From the NCBI GenBank assembly GCA_047629975.1, contig JBLHUT010000038.1, positions 1 to 17,693 on the forward strand: a stretch of DNA of 17,693 bases, written 5' to 3'. Below are positions 1-7,126 of this stretch, piece after piece; position 1 is the first letter of the stretch; the number at the start of each line of letters is the position of its first letter. Position numbers and translations under genes: made by a program. The notes below the pieces were generated by a model. That model did no database searches. It had not been told where the DNA came from and saw only the letters and a program-made list of their open reading frames with translations. This DNA is from JBLHUT01 sp047629975 (GTDB lineage Bacteria; Pseudomonadota; Alphaproteobacteria; Rhodobacterales; Rhodobacteraceae).

Positions 1-1145
1 CCGATTTTCTGAGCCGGGCGCAGATTCAAGGGTACGATGTTCCGCGTATCGGTTTTTCGATGGCACTGGATAATCTGCGCAACCACGTGAACTATGCGCC
101 TGACTTTGACGCGGTATCGGGGGGGGGCGATGATATCGCCTATGCGCTGCTCGTTCTGGCACGCGAAGGGGCGGCCACGATGGGGGATCTGCGATATTAC
201 GTCGATGTGAAGGGGGCTGATTTTGCAACTCCGCTGGCTTCGGCGCAATTGGGCGCGGCTTTGGCACTTTACGGGGATCAACTGCGCGCGGATCAGATGT
301 TTGCGCGGGCGGCCGTGCAGATGGCATCGCGTATGGCTGATGATAACAGTGCCCTTTGGCGGGCTGACTACGGGAGCAATTTGCGCGATGCAGCGGCGGT
401 TTTGACATTGGCTGTCGAGGCCGGAACCCGCGTTATTGACACCGAAACCCTTGCCCGGCGGCTTGCCGTTGCGGATGGGCGCGCGCAATCGACCCAAGAG
501 GCGGCATGGACCTTGCTTGCTGCCCATGCCTTGACCCAAGCGGCACCGCAATCGGGTTTTACGCTCGACGGTGCCACGATCAAGGGGCCTTTGGTGAAGC
601 TCATGAAGGATTTGCCGGACGCTGCTGCAATCGGCGTAATCAACGGGTCAGGGCGCATGACGCAGGTCACCCTGACCACCTTTGGCGTGCCGGACGAGCC
701 GGTGGCGCGGGGCGGCAACGGCTATGCGATAGCGCGTCAGTATTACACAACCGACGGAGAGGCGGCGTCTGCTGAAGGGGCGCGTGTGGGGACGCGGCTT
801 GTGGTTGTGCTGACGATCACGCCTTTCGGGCAGGCCGATGCGCGGTTGATGATCAATGATCCGCTTCCGGCAGGGTTCGAGATTGATAATCCCAACTTGC
901 TCCGCTCGGGGGATGTGCGCGGGCTGGGAGTGTTGAACCTTGCGGATGTCCAGATGGCCCAATTCCGTGACGAACGGTTTCTGGCTGCGGTGGATTGGCG
1001 CTCTGAGCGGCCGTTTCAACTGGCTTATGTGGTGCGTGCAATCTCGCCGGGGGTCTTTCACCATCCGGCCGCATCGGTCGAGGACATGTACCGGCCCCGC
1101 AACAGGGCGCGCACAGATGCGGGTCGTATTACAGTTCTAGAATGA
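1..1145 (+). CDS. Alpha-2-macroglobulin family protein (YfhM-type), C-terminal part
   Basis: The reading frame is open from the first bases of the window (first full codon at base 3), so the gene starts upstream; 380 residues are visible. Bacterial alpha-2-macroglobulins are large periplasmic lipoproteins, usually above 1,500 residues, that trap attacking proteases. The visible part begins inside the helical thioester-domain toroid, recognisable from alternating Ala/Leu-rich helices such as IAYALLVLAREG and EAAWTLLAAHAL. It ends with the C-terminal beta-sandwich, including LMINDPLPAGFEI, FQLAYVVRAISPGVF and the family-typical tail VEDMYRPRNRAR. The thioester motif, if present, lies outside the window. 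The stop codon overlaps the pbpC start as ATGA (1142-1145), implying translational coupling. This A2M and PBP1C pairing is well known, and the pair is thought to act together when the envelope is breached. A run of nine G bases lies at 119-127. The family call is firm. Confidence 0.9.
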   Translation, partial: DFLSRAQIQGYDVPRIGFSMALDNLRNHVNYAPDFDAVSGGGDDIAYALLVLAREGAATMGDLRYYVDVKGADFATPLASAQLGAALALYGDQLRADQMFARAAVQMASRMADDNSALWRADYGSNLRDAAAVLTLAVEAGTRVIDTETLARRLAVADGRAQSTQEAAWTLLAAHALTQAAPQSGFTLDGATIKGPLVKLMKDLPDAAAIGVINGSGRMTQVTLTTFGVPDEPVARGGNGYAIARQYYTTDGEAASAEGARVGTRLVVVLTITPFGQADARLMINDPLPAGFEIDNPNLLRSGDVRGLGVLNLADVQMAQFRDERFLAAVDWRSERPFQLAYVVRAISPGVFHHPAASVEDMYRPRNRARTDAGRITVLE

Positions 1146-3187
1146 GGCGGATCTGGCTGATCTGTCTTGCGGTGTTGCTGGCCTTTGTCGGGGCGGGCAG
1201 AGACGGATTTGATCGCTGGATTGATGCCACTGTCCTGCCGCCGTTGCAGGTTGAAACCGGTGTGGAGGTCCGTGATCGGGCGGGTGTCTTGCTGCGGGCC
1301 TATACGGTCGCAGACGGGAAATGGCGGCTGAAGGTTGCGCGCGCACAGGTCGATCAGGGGTATCTGGCGATGCTGGTTGCCTATGAGGACAAGCGGTTTT
1401 TCAATCATGGCGGTATCGACCCTGTTGCGGTGTTGCGCGCGGGGTGGCAGGCGGTCACAACCGGACGGATTGTGTCGGGAGCATCGACCCTGACAATGCA
1501 GGTTGCACGCCTGTTGGAGCACAGCGGTACGGGGGAATTTGCAGGAAAGCTGCGACAAATGCGGGTTGCGCTGGCTTTGGAGCGGCGGTTGGGCAAGCCG
1601 GAGATCCTTGACCTCTATCTTGCTCTGGCCCCGTTTGGAGGCAATATCGAAGGTGTCCGTGCCGCGTCTCTTGCTTGGTTTGCAAAGGAACCGGCGCGGT
1701 TGAGTGCAGCAGAGGCGGCCTTGCTGGTCGCTCTGCCCCAATCACCACAGGCGCGCCGGCCAGACCGGATCGGGACGCAGGCGCGTGATGCCCGCGGGCG
1801 TGTTTTGATGCGGATGTACGCGGCGGGTGTTCTTGATGCCGACACGGCGCAGGCGGCAACTCAGGCGCCGCTTCCCGTTGTGCGACACAGGTTTCCAACG
1901 GTGGCGGCCCATCTGTCGGACCGTTTGCGCCGGATGAAGCCGTTGCAACGGGTGCATGTTACCACGCTGGACCGAGGCCTTCAAATTGCGCTGGAAGGTT
2001 TGGCGCACCGGGTGGCCCGCGGTGCCGGTGCGCAGGTGTCTGCGGCAATCATGGTGGTGGACCACCGCACAGGCGACGTTTTGGCAAGTGTCGGTTCAGC
2101 AGGGTATGCCGCCGCGCAGGGGCGTCAGGGGTTTGTTGATATGACCCGTGCGCTGCGCTCCCCTGGATCGACGCTTAAATCCTTGGTTTACGGGTTGGCC
2201 TTTGATCAGGGTCTGGCGCATCCTGAAACCTTGATCGACGATCGTCCGACGGCTTTTGGCAGCTATGTGCCTGTCAACTTCGATGGCCTGTATCGTGGCA
2301 CGCTGCGGGTGCGCGATGCGTTGCAGATGTCGTTGAATGTGCCGGTCGTGAGCCTGACCCAAGCGCTTGGTCCGGCACGGTTGATGGCTGGACTGCGCCG
2401 TGCCGGAGTGCAACCGCGCCTGCCGGGGAGTGGTGCGCCGGGGCTTGCGGTGGCGCTTGGGGGCGTTGGTGTGACACTTGAGGATCTGATGCGGCTTTAC
2501 GGCATGCTGGGGAACAACGGGCGTGCGATCGGGCTGAATTATGATGCCGCCGGCTCAAAGGCGACACCGGAATTGTCGGTGGGGGTTTTGTCGCCTGTTG
2601 CGGCGTGGCAGGTTGGCAATATTCTTGCGGGTATCACGCCTCCGCAACATGCACCGCGCATCCCTTTGGCCTATAAAACCGGAACCAGCTATGGGCACCG
2701 CGATGCCTGGGCCATCGGGTTCGATGCACAGCATGTGATTGGCGTGTGGATGGGGCGCGCAGACGGCACCCCGGTGCCCGGTGCTTTTGGTGGCCAGCTT
2801 GCCGCACCGGTGCTGTTCGAAGCATTTGGCCGGCTCAAGGCGCAACCTGTTGCACTTCCGCCGCCGCCGGCTGCGACGCTGCTCGTCCCGAATGCAGAAC
2901 TGCCCTTGCCGTTAAGGCGGTTCGGCACGCGTGCAGCACAACAAGATGCCACCGGCCCCAAACTTGCTTTTCCGCCCGATGGTGCCGAACTTGAATATAG
3001 TGGCGCGCTTTTGGTGAAGGTGCGCGACGGTGTCGCCCCTTTTACATGGCTTGCCAATGGCGCACTTGTGGTCGCGCAGGCGCGAAGGCGGGACGCCGTA
3101 CTTCCCGATCAGGGCAAAGGATTTGTCGAACTGGTTGTTATCGATGCGACCGGACAAACCGCAAAGGGAACGGTCTTCATCCGGTAG
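1142..3187 (+). CDS. pbpC: Penicillin-binding protein 1C (bifunctional class A PBP)
   Basis: Peptidoglycan glycosyltransferase and transpeptidase of 681 residues, anchored in the inner membrane by an N-terminal hydrophobic segment (about residues 3-19) and facing the periplasm. The glycosyltransferase domain (about 40-215) shows EDKRFFNHGG with the catalytic Glu at 82, GASTLTMQVARLL (113-125) and the later LYLALAPFGGNIEGV and AALLVALPQSP motifs. The transpeptidase domain has SxxK as STLK (Ser343), SLN (397-399) and KTGT (512-515). The C-terminal 100 or so residues resemble the BiPBP_C beta domain typical of PBP1C. Length is normal for PBP1C (about 700-770) to slightly short. The ATG at 1142 sits in the stop codon of the A2M gene, so this start is well supported. 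All catalytic signatures are present, so the protein should be active. A hairpin with a T-rich tail follows the stop. Confidence 0.95.
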   Translation: MRRIWLICLAVLLAFVGAGRDGFDRWIDATVLPPLQVETGVEVRDRAGVLLRAYTVADGKWRLKVARAQVDQGYLAMLVAYEDKRFFNHGGIDPVAVLRAGWQAVTTGRIVSGASTLTMQVARLLEHSGTGEFAGKLRQMRVALALERRLGKPEILDLYLALAPFGGNIEGVRAASLAWFAKEPARLSAAEAALLVALPQSPQARRPDRIGTQARDARGRVLMRMYAAGVLDADTAQAATQAPLPVVRHRFPTVAAHLSDRLRRMKPLQRVHVTTLDRGLQIALEGLAHRVARGAGAQVSAAIMVVDHRTGDVLASVGSAGYAAAQGRQGFVDMTRALRSPGSTLKSLVYGLAFDQGLAHPETLIDDRPTAFGSYVPVNFDGLYRGTLRVRDALQMSLNVPVVSLTQALGPARLMAGLRRAGVQPRLPGSGAPGLAVALGGVGVTLEDLMRLYGMLGNNGRAIGLNYDAAGSKATPELSVGVLSPVAAWQVGNILAGITPPQHAPRIPLAYKTGTSYGHRDAWAIGFDAQHVIGVWMGRADGTPVPGAFGGQLAAPVLFEAFGRLKAQPVALPPPPAATLLVPNAELPLPLRRFGTRAAQQDATGPKLAFPPDGAELEYSGALLVKVRDGVAPFTWLANGALVVAQARRRDAVLPDQGKGFVELVVIDATGQTAKGTVFIR

Positions 3188-3189
3188 AG

Positions 3190-3212
3190 CGGGTTGAAAC
3201 CCGATCTGTTTT
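3190..3212 (+). terminator. Putative intrinsic terminator after pbpC
   Basis: Two bases after the pbpC stop, CGGGTTGAAACCCG (3190-3203) folds into a five-pair GC-rich stem with a TGAA tetraloop (CGGGT/ACCCG). It is followed by ATCTGTTTT, a modest T-rich tract. The position and direction fit an end for the A2M-pbpC transcript, and the next gene has its own promoter-like sequence. The stem is short, so efficiency may be low. Confidence 0.45.
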
Positions 3213-3310
3213 CCGCGCTGTTGCAATTTGAATCGGGGGTGGCGCCGCTGTTTCGTGCAATCGCCGAAGCACACGGCCCAGATCGGTCAAGGTGGGGGTG
3301 GAGGCGGTTT

Positions 3311-3339
3311 TTGTAGACACCACAAGATTTTTGCATAAT
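3311..3339 (+). promoter_or_regulatory. Putative sigma70-type promoter of the AIG1-like gene
   Basis: TTGTAG at 3311-3316 and CATAAT at 3334-3339 are separated by exactly 17 bases. CATAAT matches the -10 consensus in five of six positions and TTGTAG starts with the conserved TTG. Transcription would begin around 3345-3347, only two to four bases before the ATG at 3349, giving a leaderless or nearly leaderless mRNA. This agrees with the lack of any Shine-Dalgarno sequence before that ATG. Confidence 0.5.
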
Positions 3340-3348
3340 GTCGCCGCT

Positions 3349-3996
3349 ATGAACCAGAATGCTTCTCCGATTATTACTTATCGATGGATTGTTTTCGCAT
3401 TAGCGGCTGCATACGCGTTTCATCAGATCGTGACGTCCAGTTACGAGGGGGCAGGTGGGCCGTTTCGGTATCTTACCAATTGGGCGCTGTTTCTATCGCT
3501 TTATTCGGCCGGCATCATGTTGGCATATTCACTGCAATTTACGCGTCGGCGCCGATATGTCACAGCAAGTGTCGCTGCTGTTTTGAACCTTCTGGTGGTT
3601 GTTCAATACTGGCGTTTGTATGCAATCGACCCCGGGCTTGTGACAATCGGTGAGCCGAACCATTGGCTGCTCGAATACTACCTGCATCTGCTGGGGCCGG
3701 TTTTGCAGTGGATCGACGCGTTCTTTATACTGGGGGCATTCCGGCGGCATCGACGTTCGTTGACGGCGCTCACGGGGATATTTGTCTCGTTTATTGTATG
3801 GGCAGAGATGTTAGTGGCCCCGTTGAATTTGTATCCTGTCGGAACAGCGACAAGCGGGCTGCCCTATCCGTTTCTCAATAACATGGAGTTTAACGAGCGG
3901 ATGGTATTTTACGGCATGAATTTGCTGTTTGCACTTGCCGCATATGTGGCCTTTGCCGTGATTACGAGCGGGTTGCGGCGTTTGTTTCGACACTAA
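3349..3996 (+). CDS. FAR-17a/AIG1-like integral membrane protein
   Basis: A protein of 215 residues with about six hydrophobic segments. It lines up by eye, from memory, along its whole length with human AIG1, a membrane threonine hydrolase that cleaves fatty acid esters of hydroxy fatty acids (FAHFA). Matching blocks are GGPFRYLT, YWRLYAIDP, LHLLGPVLQWID, LTALTGIFVSFIVW and LPYPFLNNM followed by an FYG motif. Human AIG1 needs Thr43 and His134; the equivalents here are Thr43 in RYLT and His113 in YLHLLGP. A lipid-ester hydrolase role is inferred. The related bacterial Pr6Pr membrane family is the main alternative name. I chose the ATG at 3349 over an in-frame GTG at 3292 because a good promoter lies between them, so the longer form could not be made from that transcript. 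The 3' end overlaps the opposing SDR gene by 35 bases. Confidence 0.75.
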   Translation: MNQNASPIITYRWIVFALAAAYAFHQIVTSSYEGAGGPFRYLTNWALFLSLYSAGIMLAYSLQFTRRRRYVTASVAAVLNLLVVVQYWRLYAIDPGLVTIGEPNHWLLEYYLHLLGPVLQWIDAFFILGAFRRHRRSLTALTGIFVSFIVWAEMLVAPLNLYPVGTATSGLPYPFLNNMEFNERMVFYGMNLLFALAAYVAFAVITSGLRRLFRH

Positions 3997-4816
3997 GCAG
4001 AGCCTTGAGGCCGGATTTGTAATCCGGATGTAACAGGTGCACGCCAAGTTCGTCTTTGATGCGGTCGTTTCTGACCCGCCTGCTTTCCATATAAAAGCTG
4101 CGTGCCATCGGCGTCATATAGGCGGTTTCGAAATCTTCTTTCGGAGGCCGCGGCAACCCCAGAAGCTCTGCTGCAAAGCCCAACACGTCTTCGGGGGGGG
4201 CGGGGGCATCGTCACAGACATTGTAAATGCGCCCCGGGTTGGGTCGTGCGATGGATGCTGCGATTACCTGCGCAATGTCATCGGTGTGAATCCGCCCGAA
4301 AACCTGCCCGGGCTTGATGATCTGGCGGGCGGTTCCTGCGCGTACTTTCGCAAAAGGACCACGTCCGGGACCATAAATACCGGCGAGCCGAAAAATATGC
4401 GCCCCCAGTGTGCGCCATTGCTGTTCGGCGGCAACACGCCATTTACCGCGTGTGTTTCCGGGGGTGCAGGGCGTGGTTTCGTCAACCCAACCGCCCTGAT
4501 GATCGCCGTAAACCCCCGTTGTCGAGAGGTATCCGATCCATTTCAGGTTAGGTGCGCTTGCAATAACCTGTGCCAGATCCGGCAGAAACGGATCGCCGTT
4601 ACCGTCGGGACCCGCAGAAACCAGCAAATGCGTCGCCAGCGCAAAATCATCGCTCAAATCCGCCGGTAATACCCGTGGGATCACCCCGGATATTACCATT
4701 TCGGCGACCTTTTCCGGCTTGCGGGTGGTTCCGATCACCCGCCAGCCATCTGAGAGCAACAAACTGGCCACTGCGCGTGCTGAAAACCCGTGCCCCAGCG
4801 ATAAAAGCGTATTCAT
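3962..4816 (-). CDS. NAD(P)-binding SDR family protein, YeeZ-like epimerase/reductase
   Basis: A 284-residue protein with an N-terminal Rossmann fold. The glycine-rich loop is the variant LGHGFSARAV (residues 7-16), followed by WRVIGTTRKPEK, where Arg32 suggests NADP preference. Further extended-SDR features are the strand WIGYLSTTGVYG (93-104), the substrate-side VDETTPCTPGN, IFRLAGIYGPGRGPF (141-155) and IHTDDIAQVI (177-186). The active-site Tyr-x3-Lys is not canonical: after TTGVYG there is no Lys at the expected place, as in YeeZ-like atypical SDRs, so catalysis is uncertain and the substrate unknown. An N-terminal LSLGHGFSA opening is, as far as I recall, usual for alphaproteobacterial members. 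It is the last gene of the four-gene - strand cluster, 15 bases after the aldolase stop, with no strong Shine-Dalgarno, so translation probably depends on the upstream gene. Its 3' end overlaps the convergent AIG1-like gene. Confidence 0.8.
   Translation of the reverse strand: MNTLLSLGHGFSARAVASLLLSDGWRVIGTTRKPEKVAEMVISGVIPRVLPADLSDDFALATHLLVSAGPDGNGDPFLPDLAQVIASAPNLKWIGYLSTTGVYGDHQGGWVDETTPCTPGNTRGKWRVAAEQQWRTLGAHIFRLAGIYGPGRGPFAKVRAGTARQIIKPGQVFGRIHTDDIAQVIAASIARPNPGRIYNVCDDAPAPPEDVLGFAAELLGLPRPPKEDFETAYMTPMARSFYMESRRVRNDRIKDELGVHLLHPDYKSGLKALLSVETNAATRS
4011..4027. repeat. Inverted repeat just past the AIG1-like gene
   Basis: CCGGATTTGTAATCCGG is a perfect seven-base inverted repeat with a three-base loop, 14 bases after the AIG1-like stop. 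It lies inside the coding sequence of the opposing SDR gene (about codons 262-268). It has no T-tract, so it is not a standard intrinsic terminator. It could still form the 3' end stem of the + strand transcript or protect it from exonucleases, or it may be chance. Confidence 0.35.
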
Positions 4817-4831
4817 TGCGCGAAAGCCGTT

Positions 4832-5593
4832 CTAGCTGGCATAGTTGCTGCCTTCGGCATCAAGAATAAGCTTTAGCTCCGACAGGTGCCTGTCGGCTTG
4901 CTCGGGGTAGCTTTCAAGTTCTTGCGCGGTCTTTTCAGCGATGGCATCAGACAGGACGCGCAGTTTTTGACCGGTCTGGAGGGCACGGATATAGGTCTCG
5001 GCGGCACGTTCAAAGTAATACAGACGGTTAAAAGTTTCTGCGACCGTATCTCCGATGATCATCACGCCGTGGTTTCCCATGATCAGCACTTTGCGCTTGG
5101 GGTCTGACAACAGTTCTGCGCAACGTTCGCCTTCGGCCTCGAAGGCCAACCCGCCGTAATTGGGATCAACGACGGTGCGGTTGAAAAAGGTCGCACAATT
5201 CTGGTCAATCGGGGGCAGGGTGCTGTCTTCGAGTGTGGCAAGCACCGTTGCAAAGATCGAGTGCACATGCATGGCACAGCGGGCATGCGGACAATGACGG
5301 TGCAGTGCGCCGTGCAGGCCCCAGGCCGTCGGATCGGGGGCGTTGGCACCGCTCAGTGTCTCGGGGTCGTCTGCGTCGAGAAACAACATATCAGAGGCTT
5401 TAATACGCGCAAAGTGCATCTGGTTCGGGTTCATCAAAAACTGGGTGCCGCTGTCATTCACCGCAAGAGAAAAGTGGTTCGCGACGGCTTCGTGCAGGTT
5501 AAGCCGCTCTGTCCAGCGAAAGGCGGCCGCAAGATCGACGCGGTTATCCCAATGGCTGATGTTGGCAAGTCTGGATGCGGTTTCTGATGACAT
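4832..5593 (-). CDS. Class II aldolase/adducin family protein
   Basis: A 253-residue protein of the AraD/fuculose-aldolase fold. The metal-site histidines are visible: HVH (His109, His111) in AMHVHSIFATVL and His175 in GNHGVMIIGDTVAE. The glutamate that starts catalysis in fuculose-phosphate aldolase (E of the SSEW motif) aligns with Ala90 in DPTAWGLHGALHR. This PTAW form is typical of adducin-like members, so true aldolase activity should not be assumed and the substrate is unknown. The frame extends upstream to 5671, but I prefer the ATG at 5593. It has AGGAG six bases upstream, and the N-terminal extension it removes (MRNVTKNKLASGA onward) is not family-like. It lies 85 bases downstream of the phosphatase gene and 15 bases before the SDR gene, in the same direction. 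Confidence 0.85.
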   Translation of the reverse strand: MSSETASRLANISHWDNRVDLAAAFRWTERLNLHEAVANHFSLAVNDSGTQFLMNPNQMHFARIKASDMLFLDADDPETLSGANAPDPTAWGLHGALHRHCPHARCAMHVHSIFATVLATLEDSTLPPIDQNCATFFNRTVVDPNYGGLAFEAEGERCAELLSDPKRKVLIMGNHGVMIIGDTVAETFNRLYYFERAAETYIRALQTGQKLRVLSDAIAEKTAQELESYPEQADRHLSELKLILDAEGSNYAS

Positions 5594-5678
5594 GGGAGGC
5601 TCCTGTTTACGGTGATATGATAGGCTTTTTGAGGCACCGGATGCCAGTTTGTTTTTGGTCACGTTCCGCAAAGACCGG

Positions 5679-6419
5679 TCATGTGCTCAAAAACCGTGGG
5701 GCTGTGCCGTCGAAAACGGCAGCAGTCAGGTGTCCGGTTTGAAACGCGCCTGTATCCACGTTAACATGCCCGTTGACGGATGTGGGAGTAGCTACGATTG
5801 TGTGGCCATGAACAACCCAGTTGCCATCACTGCGGGGGCGCAACTTCTTGTCGGGGCGGCCCCAGATCAGGGTCTTTTCCGTCTGCTGTGTCATCGGTTT
5901 GGTCGTTTCGGTAAGTGCATGCACCGCGATCAATGTCCCGCTTTGCCACCAAAGCGGCCGATCACGCAGCCAGTCAATCAGGCCGGGGCCCATTGCGCGT
6001 GTCAGGGCGGCGGCCTGATGTTCGCAGCGTTCATCGGCAGAGGTGCCCTTTGCATTGATAATGCCATAACTGCGCAACGTATCCTGCCCGCCGAAATGCA
6101 GCCAGCGGGGACCGTTTTTAGCTGGATCATCCAGAAAATCGAGCATCATTCTGTCGTGATTTCCAAGCAGGCAGACGGAAGTTTCAGCCATCTGTGACAA
6201 CAGCGTCAGGACCCCGGCGCTATCTGGGCCGCGATCGGAGTAATCACCTACGAACACGATGTCTGCGGGGCGGTTTGCGCGGTCTTCGTTGATAAGCAGC
6301 AGCAGTGTGTCCAACGCGTCACGGCAGCCGTGGATATCACCGATCACGTAGGTCAAGCGCTCTGGAGCGGGGGGCGAAGGCGGTTCGACCGGCACTGGAT
6401 TTTTGCGAAATGGCCACAT
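5679..6419 (-). CDS. PPP-family metallophosphatase (serine/threonine phosphatase or ApaH-like)
   Basis: A 246-residue cytoplasmic phosphoesterase. The three PPP signatures are present: GDIHG (27-31), GDYSDRG (58-64, with Ser in place of the usual Val) and GNHD (86-89). Later metal ligands follow as His167 in AVHAL and His206 in VHGHT, so the bimetal site is complete. Length suits bacterial protein phosphatases of the PrpA/PrpB kind and also ApaH-like dinucleotide hydrolases, so whether it cleaves phosphoproteins or small molecules cannot be decided. The N-terminal 20 residues are proline-rich and poorly conserved in type. The ATG is only three bases after the rhomboid stop, with a weak ribosome site, which suggests translational coupling to the rhomboid gene. 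Confidence 0.85.
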   Translation of the reverse strand: MWPFRKNPVPVEPPSPPAPERLTYVIGDIHGCRDALDTLLLLINEDRANRPADIVFVGDYSDRGPDSAGVLTLLSQMAETSVCLLGNHDRMMLDFLDDPAKNGPRWLHFGGQDTLRSYGIINAKGTSADERCEHQAAALTRAMGPGLIDWLRDRPLWWQSGTLIAVHALTETTKPMTQQTEKTLIWGRPDKKLRPRSDGNWVVHGHTIVATPTSVNGHVNVDTGAFQTGHLTAAVFDGTAPRFLST

Positions 6420-6422
6420 TGT

Positions 6423-7073
6423 TCAGGCTGCCTTATGTTCGTCGGTATCAAGCGCAAACCCGAGAAAGAGGCCCACGACGAACCCTCCAAGGTGCGTTTG
6501 CCATGCAAGCTGTCCCGCCAGAACCCAGAACATCACAACATTGATCCCCAAAAGATAGGCCGCAACCTTGAACACTGGCGCAAGGTTGCGACGGGCCGAG
6601 CGTCTATCGGTATAAAGCCACGCAATCAAACCCCCCGCCAACCCGAAAAGCGCACCCGATGCCCCGACCATCGGTTGAGGGGTCTCTGCAAGATAGCCGT
6701 AGCAAACCGCCCCACCCAGCATGGAGCCAAGATACATCAGGAAAAAACCCTTGGCCCCGATCCGGTCGATTACTGCCACCCCTAAAGAGTAAAGCGTAAT
6801 CATATTCATGATCAGGTGTGCGATCCCGCCATGAAGAAATGCATAGGACAGGAACATGGTCCATTTTTGTGCTGGAAAGTTCTGGCTCCAGTTGTTCAAC
6901 AACCCTGGCCAGAACCCACCATAACCATACACCAGTCTACGCAGGCCGGTGGATGCAATCCAGCCGTAATCCGCCGCAGTCAGAACAAGCTCGACACCCG
7001 AGCAGATCACGATGATTGCTATCAATATGATCGGAACCTGTGTTCGGCGGCTTCGGGGCGACTGATCATTCAT
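6423..7073 (-). CDS. Rhomboid family intramembrane serine protease
   Basis: A 216-residue multi-pass inner-membrane protein with about six membrane segments. The catalytic dyad is clear: Ser139 in GASGALFG and His194 in THLGGFVVG. The conserved HxxxN oxyanion region is also present, as HGGIAHLIMNM with His86 and Asn90. Rhomboids cut substrate proteins inside the membrane; the target here is unknown. A long loop rich in Trp and Gly precedes the L1-like region (about 44-72). It is the first gene of the rhomboid, phosphatase, aldolase and SDR run. It starts 53 bases downstream of the outer-membrane barrel gene in the same direction, and I see no convincing terminator between them, so read-through from the EPS arm is possible. 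Confidence 0.93.
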   Translation of the reverse strand: MNDQSPRSRRTQVPIILIAIIVICSGVELVLTAADYGWIASTGLRRLVYGYGGFWPGLLNNWSQNFPAQKWTMFLSYAFLHGGIAHLIMNMITLYSLGVAVIDRIGAKGFFLMYLGSMLGGAVCYGYLAETPQPMVGASGALFGLAGGLIAWLYTDRRSARRNLAPVFKVAAYLLGINVVMFWVLAGQLAWQTHLGGFVVGLFLGFALDTDEHKAA

Positions 7074-7126
7074 GAAGGTTTATTGCGCGCTGGCGCTTAC
7101 GGCTCAACAAGAAACGCGGCCACATT

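Noticed and set aside
1058..1741. A 227-codon - strand frame opposite the A2M and pbpC genes
   Set aside because: It crosses the junction of two firmly identified genes and its Arg/Gln/Pro-rich product looks like a shadow translation.
3292..3348. Upstream GTG start for the AIG1-like protein
   Set aside because: No ribosome site precedes it, the promoter lies downstream of it, and the family alignment begins after the ATG at 3349.
4037..4669. A 210-codon + strand frame opposite the SDR gene
   Set aside because: It is the complement of a well-supported Rossmann-fold gene and shows no domain of its own.
7074..7126. A terminator between the barrel and rhomboid genes
   Set aside because: Only a four-pair GCGC stem without a T-tract is visible, too weak to call.
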